A DNA stretch of 64,000 nt. It comes from Purshia tridentata. Its lineage: Eukaryota; Streptophyta; Magnoliopsida; Rosales; Rosaceae. Below, one piece after another: positions 1 through 12,500 of the stretch (position 1 is its first letter; the number at the start of each line of letters is the position of its first letter). The stretch is taken from the NCBI GenBank assembly GCA_003254885.1, contig QANT01004418.1, forward strand, positions 1-64,000, given 5' to 3'. A program made the position numbers and the translations under genes. The notes below the pieces were generated by a model that saw nothing but the letters and a program-made list of their open reading frames with translations, did no database searches and was not told the origin of the DNA.

Positions 1-323
1 AAAAATTCAAGTAGCATATATCACTCTTCAAATTGTCACATAGGTCATCAAATGTGAATTTGAAGAGTGATTTTGCTAGAGTCTTTTGGAGATGCTCTAA
101 CCAAATCTAAATCCAAACCTCTGATTCTAATTATGTATCCACGTGGCATTACAAAATCTAGAAATCTAATTAAAAAGGGAAAAAACTAAAATAAACAGAA
201 ACTTCGACGAACTTGCGCGCCTGTTGGTTAGTCCTATTTAACTGTGTGCATCAGTCCCAACACTCTCAGACTCTCAGTCTTGGATGATCCATTCTATTGT
301 ACAATTTAGTTTTGCAGAAAAAC
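1..323. other. Upstream region of the CAX gene, with a possible MITE end
   Basis: No gene is visible here. Bases about 76-110 carry a GGAGATGCTCTAA-like sequence. Its complement (AGCATCTCCAGC) recurs near base 862 inside CAX intron 1, as expected if both are ends of one family of short inverted-repeat elements. The stretch 230-323 is probably core promoter and 5' leader of the CAX gene. No strong TATA box is seen; the best candidate is a TATTTAA near 235. Confidence 0.35.
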
Positions 324-3300
324 ATGGCTTCTTCAAACCAAGAACCGTGGCAACTAGAAAACGGCACCGTTAAGAGCCTGAGCAAGGAGATCCGGCCGAT
401 GGGCCGTACCGCTCACAACATGTCGTCCTCTTCACTGAGGAAGAAGTCCGACCTCACTCTCGTGTCCAAGGTTCCATGTTCGCTTCTCAGACAATTCCTG
501 GCCAATCTTCAGGAGGTTATATTGGGGACTAAACTCTCCGTTTTATTCCCTGCTATCCCTCTAGCCATTGTCGCTGACTCTTTTGGCTTTGCAAGAGTGA
601 GTACTACTGTACTAGTACTATTCCTTGCTAGCTAGGGTTTCCAATATAACAGTGACCCTTTATACATTACTGGCATCTATATATTATAATATATATATAT
701 ATATATATTCAACAACAATGATGGATTGCATATACGGTATTTTCTTGCCAGAAAATTATATAGGATGTCATTCGGACGATAATCATTTGTCGTCGTATGT
801 TTTCCGACCTTTTAATTAATTAAGTGTCGGAATGTTAATTTGGACCGTTTCACTTTTTATAGCATCTCCAGCTGTTCTTTAAATATCTTTCCAAATTTAA
901 ATTTGAGCCTCAATCATTTTTTAAAATATTCTCTCTATTTGAAAATTCTCTTATAAATTCTTTCAAATGATTTACAATAAACCGAAGAGCTAGAGTTAGA
1001 AAATTAAGAATTGGGCTTTATGCATAGCATGTTTAATTCATAGAAATCATAATATCTGAAACTGAAAAGCAAAACTCAATTGCAATTATCGTTTTGACAG
1101 CCTTGGGTTTTCGCACTGAGCTTAATTGGACTCATGCCGCTTGCAGAACGAGTCAGCTTTCTCACAGAGTAAGTAAAATTTGTTTGTCAATATTATTGGT
1201 TAGCTTGTAGTGTAATTCGAATCGACACCTAAGCTTATAAATGTCATATCTGAATTGTGAGTAAAATTTCGGTATATATTAATTGTTATTTGTCTCTCAT
1301 CACATATTCGGTGATATATATAATATGATGAACCCGACATTGATTCTTTTTTTCTTTTCTTTTTTTAAAACAGACAAATTGCTTATTACACCGGTCCAAC
1401 AGGTAATTCATTTCAACATTCTTATTATTTGTCCTACCAATTCAATTATAATTTATAAGTATGATAATGGACATTCCTAGGCTAGTTTATAATCCTTTTG
1501 GTAAAATGATTGTTGAATTATATATCATTATCTGAATCCGTGAAGAGGTGTACGTCTTGGTTCTTATCTTTTCAAATCAGCTAACACAAAAGGACAAAAG
1601 TACGAACTAGAATGTTGTACATTTTTCTTGTCATGCATACATGGGATGTGATTGAATAATATTTCCTCAGTTTAATTATTAATTATTATTTTTACAGTGG
1701 GAGGGCTTCTGAATGCAACATGTGGCAATGCCACAGAGCTGATTATAGCCATATTTGCTCTATACCAGCACAAAATAGCAGTGGTGAAGTATTCTCTTTT
1801 AGGTTCTATACTCTCAAACCTTCTTCTAGTGCTTGGCACTTCTCTCTTTTGCGGGGGCATTTACAACATCAAAAAAGAACAAAAATTTGACAGAGTAAGT
1901 AAATAAATTTATTGTAATTAAATATCTATGTCAAGTTTAAAGTTGTACTTATCCTGAATAGGATTGGTGTTTCGTGCAAATCTGATATTTGTTTGATTGT
2001 TTAAACAGAGACAAGCTGATGTGAACTCCCTCATGCTCCTGCTGGCACTGCTGTGCCACTTGTTGCCAATGTTGTTCACGTTTGTTGGGGCCCCTGCTGG
2101 TCCCACTGTAGACTCTACACTCCAATTGTCAAGAGCCAGCAGCATTGTAATGCTCATAGCATACACTGCATACATAGTCTTCCAATTGTGGACTCACCGC
2201 CAATTATTTGAAGCGCAAGAGGTCAGTAATTGTGTACTTAATTTTTTAATTGTTTCTTACATTGCAGAAAAGTATCCAAATTTCATGATTGTACAGTTTG
2301 GTGTGCGACTCAAATAGTTGTGCACAATTCCTATATATCTTATGCAAGGCTTAAAAATAGAAATTGATGGGAATTCTATGGCACAGTGAATTTTATGTAC
2401 TAACTTAGCCAAATCATTATGGTGCGTTGATCAGGACTCGGACGATGATGATGTTGTTGCAGAAGAACCGGCTGTGATAGGATTTTGGAGTGGATTTGTG
2501 TGGCTGGTCGGAATGACTGCAGTCATAGCTTTGTTGTCTGAGTATGTTGTCGGTACAATTGAGGTAATCAGACCATTCTGATTTTATTTGTTGGGTATAC
2601 ATTGTTGATACATTTTCAAATAGCTTATATACTTGAAAAACTTTTGGGTTCAAGCAGTTATATATCTAACAGATTTTGTTCAACTCATGTAAATCACTAC
2701 TTAATTTTATCAGGAAGCATCAGATTCTTGGGGATTGTCTGTCAGCTTCATTAGCATAATCTTGCTACCTATTGTTGGCAATGCAGCAGAACACGCAGGA
2801 GCAATCATTTTTGCTTTCAAGAACAAGTTGGTGAGTGATCATAAATCAGTGACATCCTTTTCTTATTGCTAAGTACATTTTTCTTAATATTTATTCTTTT
2901 CTTTTTTGGCTCAAACGCAGGATATATCTCTTGGTGTTGCATTGGGATCTTCAACTCAAATTGCCTTGTTTGTGGTAAGAACCAAGAACATATAATAAAA
3001 GCTGATGAGCAATTGCTTTGTTGTCAAAATCTGAAACCTTATATAATTAATATTCAATGCCATTTAAATGAATTTGCAGGTACCATTGTGTGTGCTTGTT
3101 GCTTGGATCATGGGAATTAACATGGATCTCAACTTCAGTCTCCTTGAGACTGGCTCTTTGGCTTTATCAATATTAGCCGTAGCCTTCACATTACAGGTAA
3201 TTAACATTGCTAAACATCATCCTTCAGTTATTGGCAGGCTGCCCTTTATCTCACACAGTACCCTTTTTTGCTTGATTTTATAGGATGGTACTTCTCACTA

Positions 3301-3578
3301 CCTGAAAGGACTGGTTCTTCTGCTGTGCTACATTGTGATTGGAGCCTGTTTTTTTGTATCCAAAGCTCCACTTCGTAAGTACTTGCAACAATAATTGTTG
3401 ATTTTCTGGTTAATTAATTAATGTAACAATTAAACAATTTATACTTTTCCATTTGATCAAAAACATAAACATTGGTTCAATTCATATCTAAAATACATGA
3501 ACTTTTTTCTCAGTAGATCAACCAAACATTGTCAACTTGGGACTTAAAGCATCAAGTGAAGCAGTCCTTGGAGCTTAA
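324..3578 (+). CDS. CAX: Vacuolar cation/proton exchanger (CAX family)
   Basis: This is a tonoplast Ca2+/H+ antiporter that loads Ca2+ and other divalent cations into the vacuole using the proton gradient. Eleven exons join in frame: 324-596, 1101-1168, 1374-1402, 1698-1894, 2009-2221, 2435-2563, 2714-2830, 2921-2974, 3080-3196, 3284-3374 and 3517-3578. They give about 449 residues, the usual length. Residues 1-70 form the hydrophilic N-terminal region that is autoinhibitory in characterised CAXs, including the family motif [17 protein letters not shown]. The two ion-binding repeats are visible as GNATE (133-137) and GNAAEH (325-330), separated by an acidic DSDDDD loop (261-266). The start at 324 was chosen because it opens the family N-terminus; an upstream in-frame start codon at 297 would add an unrelated stretch. 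It belongs to the CAX1/CAX3/CAX4 clade, but the exact orthologue is not settled. The short final exon gives an unusual C-terminus and is the least certain part. Confidence 0.93.
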
Positions 3579-4662
3579 AATGTAACTTCTTGATTTGTAC
3601 AGCATTCGAATGCACATATCATCTAGCAATTTAATTAAGTCATTACAAAAATGAACTGAGATTGATTTTGATGCAGGGTTTTGGGCCTTTTGGCCTTTCA
3701 GGGTCACACCCCAGATAAGGATTTACAGAAACATTGAACCTTCAACATTCAGCATGCATGGTTTTGTTATTCTTAATTTTTTTATTATCATAGCCTGTCA
3801 GAAAGCGAAGGATTTTTCGTTTGATTTGCTTGTCCATAAAAGTTCTTTCATTAATATACCTTCATACATCAGATCTGGGATCCTTTAATTTATGGTGGAG
3901 TTGGTATACTATTGAAGCTTGATGACGACAGGCTACCCCGGCGCGCATATATATGTCATGTATTACTTTGGTGCTCTATGATATCAGATTGTTTTTTCAT
4001 GTAATTTTGTTGCTCTTATTATAGTTAGTGCTAGTAGAGCTGGAGGGCATATGTCATAGAGGAATTTCTTCTCTTTTGTAATGCAATAAGCAATTAATAA
4101 ATGGGAATGTGATGTTGGTGTGGGTTTGCAATTTAAAGTGTCATGAAATCTCATGTTTCCTTCACCTATATATGTTGCTTATATGCTAATCACAAATTCA
4201 CAAAAGATTTGGAAGTGATTGAAATAAGGGACCAATATGCCTTCCATTCAGGAGGCAGTCAGAATAAAAAAATTTGTGCAAAGATTTTCTAAACTTAATT
4301 TCCAAGTGGTCAAATCCACTCTCTGAAGCCATAACACTGGGAAACCCCAAGGGTATTTTTAATGGGCCATGAAATAGATGAGTTAGACAAGGCCCATTTT
4401 TCCACAAAAAATGAAGATCTACAAGGCCCAATTATATAGTATAATGAAAAATGGGGCCCAAGCCCTTTTGAAATATGGATGCTGAATCACGCGCACTTCT
4501 TACTAAAATTAGCAGAGACAAATAGATATACGCGCCTTTACGGTCTCGGACTGAGAGTCGGAACAAAGTGCATTCCCGTGCTCTCTCTCTCTCTCTGCAA
4601 CCGCCTCGCTCTGCCTACCTTATCTCTTCACTCCCGCTCCCAAGCTCCCAAATTCCCAACCC
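3579..4662. other. CAX 3' end and promoter of the carrier gene
   Basis: No coding region is seen. The first 500 bases are probably CAX 3' UTR; AT-rich poly(A)-type sequence (ATTAATAAATGGG) lies near 4095. From about 4450 the composition becomes GC-richer, and a CTCTCTCT pyrimidine tract near 4580-4600 is typical of plant leaders. A minus-strand open frame at 4198-4431 has no recognisable protein. Confidence 0.5.
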
Positions 4663-7600
4663 ATGACCGAACAACACCAACCCGTCTTGGCATGGCGGAC
4701 CCTCCCGACTTTAAACGACGCTCGCTGCGCTGTCGTTTTTGAGTCCGCGGACCACGAACCGCTCTGGAACACCGCGCAGCTCAGCTTCACAACTAGTGGC
4801 AGTGGCAGTCGTAGTAAATTCGCGTGCATTTCGGTGGAAGAAAAGAGAGAGCAGCAGAAGGAGTTTTCGCCGACCGCGGCTCAGCTCCTCAAGCACCCGC
4901 TGGCCATAATCGCCTGCGTGCCCAGAGAGGCCGCGCTCTTCGCAGCCGGAGCCATAGCCGGAGCTGCCGCCAAGACCGTTACGGCTCCGCTCGACCGCAT
5001 CAAGATTCTTATGCAGGTGAGGCGTTCGTTGACTCTCTCTCTACCTGTAATTTTTGTCACATTTAGTTTTATAGCTCCTCCTGGTTTCATACGGCGCTGT
5101 ATATGGGTTACTGTGCTGCCCTTCTGTTTTTTCTGTTAGTTTCCGTTTGGTTATCGTGAAAATGCTAATAGAATGTTCGAGAATTAATGTCATTTTTCCA
5201 GGAAACCGTGAATGCATTGATTACGAAATTCAGTATTTTATTTTCTTTGATCAATCTTGGATTTCTATTGTAGCTGCTAGAGAAAATAACATAGAAATGG
5301 GAACATTAGGTATCTTTCTATTTTGTAACGATCATTACTCCGGAGCTCTAGAAAATGTTTCTGGTTGTTTTCTTTTGCGACAAGAAATGTAATGGTTTAT
5401 AATTCTGGAGGATAAGAAAAGAAAGAATGCAATATCTTGATATGGGTTATTGGGTTAGTTACATAGTGTTTTCTATTCTTGGTATGGTAGATATATTTGT
5501 ACTTGGTATCTGGGCAAGAGTATTATGATTTTTTTCTCATTAAATTATTAGCTCAATTGGAATTGTTTAGTACTCTAAACCAGGTTGATATGTTTGCAGA
5601 CTCATGGGGTGCGAGTTGGGCAAGCAAGCACCAAGAAAGCTATTGGTTTTCTCGAGGTATGTTATGGTTCATCCTGCCCATCCTAAGCTCTGCCTTTTGA
5701 CATCATGAATTATATGCCTTTTTCTTACAGTCATATGTGAATCAGAGGCTGCAGACTTGAAATCTTGACAGAATGCCACCTAACAAATAAATCTATTCAG
5801 TATCTATCTCTGCTTATTAATTTCTCTTATTGTGGTTTATGGCATATATGATAACTTATGTAGATTTAAAACCTTTCCAAAGAGATGTATAATTTTTATT
5901 TTTAGTTTTTCAAATTTTGTTTATCTTCATTCTTTCTTAGAAGCATTGGCATCATCCTGTATGATCATCTCCTCATGTTTTATGATGTTGCATACACTAC
6001 AGGCCATAACAATGATAGGGAAGGAAGAAGGGATTAAAGGGTACTGGAAAGGCAACCTTCCTCAGGTTTTTTGCTGACTAAGTTTCCCATGAGTGTTTCA
6101 AAATTTTACTCTCCCTTGTTATCAAGAAGGGCTTTTCTTATGTTTCATTTATTTTGAATATTCTTTTAATTGTTTTAGGTGATACGGATTATCCCTTATA
6201 GTGCTGTCCAGCTTTTTGCCTACGAAGCTTACAAGGTGATTCTGAAACCATCTTTAAGAAAATCTTTGTACAACATTCCCCTTGTATCCAGAACTAAAGC
6301 TCTATATTTTGAATTAAAGAAACTTTTTAAGGGGAAAGATGGTGAGCTCTCTCTTGTTGGAAGACTTGCAGCAGGTGCTTGTGCTGGCATGACATCCACT
6401 TTTGTGAGTAATGCAGTAGTGGAATTGTGACATTTTTAGCTCTTGAGTTTTTTCATGTTATGTATAACTTTTTTAAAACATGCACTACTTGTCACTCTGT
6501 AGGTAACATACCCATTGGATGTCCTGAGGTTACGCTTAGCAGTTGAACCAGGGTACAGAACTATGACTGAGGTATGCTTCACCTGAAAATTTTATTTATG
6601 ATAATATGCCCTTATGTGAAAATGAATTTTGAAGTGTTGTTTCCAGGTTGCCTTAAACATGATAAGAGAGGAAGGAGTTGCATCCTTCTATTATGGTCTC
6701 GGACCTTCTCTTATTGGAATAGCTCCGTATATTGCTGTGAACTTTTGCATTTTTGACTTGTGAGTCTACTCCTACCTCTTTCTATGTTACACTGAAGGAG
6801 AATACAAATATTATATTCTATGTTTGTCAATAGTCATAGTTTTTTTTTTAATCACAGGGTAAAGAAGTCTTTACCTGAGGAATTTCAAAAGAAAACTGAA
6901 GCATCTTTATTAACGGGCTTGGTGTCAGCTTCCCTTGCCACACTCACATGCTATCCTTTAGATACTGTGAGAAGACAGATGCAAATGAGGGGCTCACCTT
7001 ACAACACAGTTTTCGATGCATTTCCAGGTAAGTTTATGGTAGTAATTATTTTTATCATTAGCAACTGACAAGACATTGTGTCAAACACTAGACATTAATA
7101 AGTCTAAACGTAGAGGTGTCCTATGAATTATTTTGTGAGTTACTGAAAACAATCTTATATCTCTTGAATATTCTCTCTTATGTATGGGTTCTTTATTTGG
7201 TGCATTTCTGAATAAATGGGGAACATCCTTGAGGACCACAAAATCAACTCACCCACATTCTTGATGCAGTTACATGTTATATAGGAAAATTCATTTCTTT
7301 TTTATTTCTTCTTGAATTTTTCTTTACAATGGTGGTAAAAGATATAAAGTTTTGGCATGCAGGTCAAGGATATGAGCATCAAATCTGGGAATGGTGGCTT
7401 AATATCAAGTAGGATTATGTTCTTGAGGATAGGTTTCACTCAAAAATTACAAGAAAAGAAAAGTATTTGGGTCATAGTTTTGGCCTTTACTTGTCAGAAC
7501 ACGTCTTTTCCTGTACACATGAATTTTGAATTGCAAAATCAGCAGTTGAGGCTTTTTTTTGGAACAAGATTTAAAGTAAAATTCTTAACAAAAGACATGA

Positions 7601-8645
7601 CTACAAACAGGAGATTTCTTAAGCAAGAATGGTACATTTGAGATTTGGATAAGGGCTGTAGAGTTTATTAATTTAATATGAATGAGCGTGAATCTAGCAC
7701 CCATGATCATCTGATTATGATTTATGATTAAAACTATATGGATGCCATTTATCCCTAACATTGTTGTTACTTGTGATGCCTTTATTGAATCAACTTGATA
7801 CTTTGTTGAGCTATTTGTCAAGCCACTGAGATTAGGATTTAAATTTTCTCTATTGGTTTTGCATAGTTTATAGCCTAATGAAGTCCTATGTCCATGTATG
7901 ACTAAATAAGAAATAATTACGATTATAAAGTAAATTCATCCCTTGTCATGTTATAGATCACTGAGCTAGATGCTGATAATATGATTTATAGTCTGGACCA
8001 ACACAGTTAAGTTGCCAGTTGCAACATTAGTTATGCATATGAGTTGGATTCAAGTGTGATACATGTGAAAACTTTAAAATATTTTGTTCTTAGCATTTTT
8101 TTGCGTTTCTGGTGAAGTTGCCTTTTTGGGTTTCATAGTCAAATTGACTGTACCTAAATTGATGGTGCTTGTGCAGGTGTTGTGGCCCGTGATGGACTTA
8201 TGGGCTTGTATAGGGGGTTTTTGCCCAATGCTTTGAAAACTCTACCCAACAGCAGGTTCCATGCATCCCTGTCTTGTTTTTTCTAATTAGATCACTTAGA
8301 ATTTATATTATCTGGTCTGCTAGCTGCAGCTGTTGCGAATACCTTGTTGGGGCTTATGTGAGATATAACAGGCTGGCTTTTCTCTGAAGCTAATAATCAC
8401 TTCTGTCAATCTTGTCTAGAATTTTGAAAAACATGGACTATTTAAAACAATGACGTTGAACGCATTATATAGTTACCAAGGACTTCCAAACGTACCATTT
8501 CTTGATGAAATCTCCCTCTTTCAAATGCAGCATTAGGCTTACTACTTACGACATGGTCAAACGTCTAATTGTGACCAGTCAGAAAGAGTTTCAGAGAATT
8601 ATGGAGGAAAATCGCAGTAATCTACAGCAGAAGGCTAGTGGTTGA
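4663..8645 (+). CDS. Chloroplast ADP/ATP-type carrier (TAAC/EAAC, mitochondrial carrier family)
   Basis: This nucleotide transporter of the mitochondrial carrier superfamily resembles the thylakoid/envelope ADP,ATP carriers of plastids (remembered relatives At5g01500 and At3g51870). Ten exons join in frame: 4663-5016, 5600-5656, 6003-6065, 6179-6235, 6320-6403, 6503-6571, 6647-6759, 6858-7027, 8177-8255 and 8531-8645, giving 386 residues. The three carrier signatures are PLDRIK (109-114), PLDVLR (209-214) and PLDTVR (299-304), one per repeat. About 80 N-terminal residues before the first membrane helix could be a plastid transit sequence. The 84-nt intron 6236-6319 is a multiple of three and has no stop, so retaining it would add 28 residues in the loop between helices 2 and 3. 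The remembered relatives have no such insert, so I treat it as spliced. The start at 4663 is in frame with the whole protein. Intron 8 (7028-8176) is the longest and has no recognisable cargo. Confidence 0.93.
6236..6319 (+). other. 84-nt in-frame intron / candidate exitron
   Basis: The donor is AAG|GTGATT and the acceptor TTAAAG|AAACTT. The segment is 84 nt, keeps frame 0, contains no stop and is bounded by codons. Removing it joins YK to KLFKGKDGELS, which restores the carrier-family alignment as I remember it. Retaining it inserts 28 residues between membrane helices 2 and 3. Confidence 0.7.
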
Positions 8646-9208
8646 ACAGCCCAGCATTTGGTACCACTATTGTTTTTGAGCCAGTAAACTACACCGTCAT
8701 TAGGCTTAACTTTCACCAAATTTTCCTGCCGACATTATGTTCACTGGCGGTGGCCATTATTTGTAGGACTTGTATTGGGGAAGGTACCTTCGTATTAGTG
8801 AGAATTGAGCTGCCCATTGAATCCTGAATTCCCAAGGCTATCCTTTTGTAGGACAATCATTGATGCTAGTTAGTTAGGTTGCCAATTTTTTGTGGAATTT
8901 GTGTTCCACCACGCTATGCAGTCGTTTCAGGATTATGTTTTGCCAAAACCACCTGTATAACATGTGTAGCAATCCTTGATTTTTGCTACTCGTTCATTGT
9001 TGACCTGGGATCTTTATTGTAATGTAATGATTTCGGGTAAAGGAAGTTGTTCGATTATAATTGTATTGTGCATGTAAATTGTAGTTGGAGGTAAGCGATG
9101 CATTTTCTTGTGAAATTAATTCAACTTTTCTTTCAAAAAAATTTCCGTGGGTGGTGAAAGGCCAAACCAAAAAGAATACCTAAAAAATTCCCAAAAGATT
9201 ATTTGTAG
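8646..9208. other. Carrier 3' UTR and intergenic DNA
   Basis: This contains 3' UTR-like sequence up to roughly 9080 and no open frame resembling a protein. The frame at 8642-8827 only runs on from the last exon. Confidence 0.5.
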
Positions 9209-9273
9209 TGTGGCTGCTGGGATTCGATCTCCACGGCCACAACGTGGAATTCTTACCACTAAACTACAGCCAC
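9209..9273 (-). pseudogene. Truncated tRNA-His (GUG) relic
   Basis: Read on the minus strand, the 5' acceptor strand GTGGCTG pairs with CAGCCAC before a final A (the discriminator). A D-arm (TAGTTTAGTGGTA) and an anticodon arm CCACG-TTGTGGC-CGTGG follow, the latter with anticodon GTG (His). The sequence then jumps from the variable loop directly to TCGAATCCCAGC, so the 5' half of the T stem is absent, about 8 nt compared with plant tRNA-His as I remember it. The relic is 65 nt instead of about 72-73. A canonical T arm cannot form, so this is most likely a pseudogene, although the acceptor, D and anticodon arms are intact. Confidence 0.85.
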
Positions 9274-9579
9274 CGGTTGGTTTCAGCTCCTTAATTAAGA
9301 TTAAAAAACGCTTAGTTTAGTTTAGTCTAGTGTGAAAAACGACATCGTCTCGCGTGGCGGGTAAAATCGTGGAAATTTCGAAGAGCTAAAATGTCCGACC
9401 ATTTGGGTGGTAGAGGATCGAACTAGGAGACGAAGATAGGCGACGACCATTGGCCGTTAAATCCGTTCTTCCGACTTCGAAAGTGGGGTCGCTGGAGTGT
9501 ACGAACTTGAAGAAGAAGAAGAAGAAGAAAACTGAGTCCAACTTGAACTTCTGTAACCTCAACGTTACCTCTTCACGCA

Positions 9580-12500
9580 ATGCCTTGCGGCGCTGTACAA
9601 CTCTCGCTCCCTCCTTATGCCTTTGAGTCTTCTAGAAGGACTCTGAATGTTAGACCTTGTCAGTTTCGAATCGCGAGCTCCTCCTCTCAATCCGAGCTTC
9701 AAAGAGGAGATGATGAAAACCAAGCCGATGATGGCAGGTAACTTCCACCTTCTCTACTCCTCTGTTTGGTTGCCGAGAAAAAACTTTGCGGGAAAAGAAA
9801 AGGAGTGTAATTCTGAATTTGGCTTCGGCAATTTTGATGGACATTGATAAGATGTTGTGGATTTGTACTGACTGACAGAAATCGAGGCCAACCGCACGTG
9901 ATCTTGGTGGAGAGATATGGAAATGGCACTGCTAAGAGGTCCTTGCTCAATACTATTTTTTTTTTTCTCAAAACAAATGGAACTTAAACTAAAAGATGCA
10001 TATTAGTGGGGATGAAAATGTACTCTGGTTATATGCAATTTTTAGATGATGATAGTTTGATGTTTGGTGAAGACCAATTTTGCTCAAAATGGATTCATTT
10101 TGCTCTCTAACATAAGTAACAGATTGCAATTTGACATTTTTAAACCCAAAAGTTCAGGTTGTGAGCTGTGTCTCTTGAATTTTGGTTTCACAAGCAGGTA
10201 TGTGGTAGATGATGAATTGCGAGTACAAACATTTCTCGAGGAACGTAGTCCAACATCTGATAGGTCCCAGAGCTCACATTTCTCCGATACAAAATTATCA
10301 TGGCTTCCGGATAATGTTAAAGATTTTATTTTACCTGCAGGCTTCCCAGGTGACTAACATAATTTTTCTTTTTCCTTTTCATTTGGTTTCGTCTTCATAC
10401 ATACATGAATTACATGTATTGGGCAAACTTATGCATTAACAATGAAGAAAATGCAGATTTGTTAGAGTTTTATTTGTAATGGTTAAGAGTAGTCAGAAAT
10501 TCAAATCTGATTCATGGTACTGTCTAATTACTAACTTCTTATTCACTTATGATGCAGCATCCGTGTCAGATGATTATTTGTTGTACATGTTGTTACAGTT
10601 CCCTACCAATGTTACAGCATGGATTTGTCACACTTTAGTCACATCAAGTCTTCTGAAGGTTTGTTAGTCAGGCCATTATGTTGTGTTATGCAAATGCAGT
10701 TTTAGTTTCTAATGCACTACTTGCAGGCTGTTGGTGTTGGCTCTTTCTCAGGCAGTACTGCTGCTGCTGCTACTGCTGCTGCTTCTGCTGCTGCCATCAG
10801 GTGGATATTCATATTTTTTTGATGTATGATTAATTTTGTTTGTGTGCAAGTTCCATTTTTTTTTTTATAACTTGCTGTACGATAAATTTTTTTATTTATG
10901 AGTAACATTTGGATATCAATCCTTTTTATTGGACTGAACTGTAGGTTATAAGCTTGTTTCTGCAGATGGGTTTCGAAAGATGGAATTGGAGCTGTTGGAC
11001 GCTTATTTATCGGTTTGTCAATCATAAAGAAAGCTAAATGGAATACAAGGTTATGTGCTGATCATATCAGTGACTGTTGCTCTCTTTTTCAGGTGGGAGA
11101 TTTGGAAATCTTTTTGATGACGATCCGAAGCAGTGGCGCTTATATGCAGACTTCATTGGCAGTGCAGGAAGGTTTGTTTAACAAACTTTCTTTTGTATAT
11201 TAGATTAGTGAAATGATATTGGGTCCTTAGATTTTTAATATATCATGCAGCATTTTTGATCTTACTACGCCTTTGTATCCTGCCTATTTCCTGCCATTGG
11301 CATCTCTCGGAAATCTTGCCAAGGTATTGCACTACTGTGCTAAGTAGTTACAGCTGATTAATTGTATGACCACATATGCAGCACTAGCTTCTCTATCTTT
11401 TCGGAAATAAGTTAATTTTTTCATCGTATGATAGTAAATTTGGCTTCTAAAATAATCGTTGTTCCTTCTAGCCATATTATTGCATATGTGCACCATACCT
11501 GACGTGGACATCTAAACAGGCTGTTGCTAGAGGACTAAAAGATCCTTCATTCCGTGTGATTCAAAATCATTTTGCAATTTCAGGAAATGTGGGAGATGTA
11601 GCAGCAAAGGTAATTTGTAAGAGTAATTTCTGCAATAAAACTTCACATAATTAGTTGATCAAAAAAGAAAACACTTCATACAATTAGAATAAAACGATAT
11701 ACTCCCAATTGGACTTGTTTTGTACTCTGTTCCCTTCATGAATCTTCTTTAAACACTTTTGAAAAAGGAAGATAATTGATTGATCAATGTTTCAGGAGGA
11801 AGTTTGGGAAGTAGGTGCTCAGCTGCTTGGCCTTGGTTTGGGAATACTGTTCCTGGTCTGTTATTTAGTTTTCTAAGATGATCTTACTTTTGTTTCTGAA
11901 AAAAATAAATAAATAAATAAAAGGGAGATGATCTTAGTTTATTCTCTAGAAAGTACTGTGTATTTAGCATTCACCAGCAACTAACTTCTTCCTTTGATGT
12001 ATTAAAATGATTTTAGAATTGTGAATGCAGGATACACCTGGTCTTGTAAGATCATATCCAGTATTGGTAACAACATGGACAGTCATGCGGTTTCTGCACC
12101 TCTGGTTACGCTATCAATCACTTTCAGTTCTCCAATTTAACTCTGTAAGACTCTCCCTCTCTCTCTCTCAAAAGAGGAAGGGAAGAGTGAATGGGATTGA
12201 ATTTTGATATTTTAAAGTTTAATTGTTTTATGCACACACATGCACTGGGTAATGAGGGGCAAATCAATCAGAAGAAAGCAGAAGATGTGATTTAAGGTTT
12301 AATTCATTTATGAACTGTTCTATCTGTTTTACTTTCCTTGCAGATAAATCTTAAGCGTGCTCGTATACTGGTAAAGTCGCATGTATTACACTCTATTGTA
12401 CCTGGTAAGGTATATAATTCTTCTGGTCCTTTGCTTATAAAAGTAGTTTTATCATACGACAATGACCATTCTTTCTGGGAGTTTCATTTAGGTTGTGTTG

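Noticed and set aside
297-323. Upstream in-frame start for CAX
   Set aside because: The nine extra residues are not family-like, and the 324 start has the expected N-terminus.
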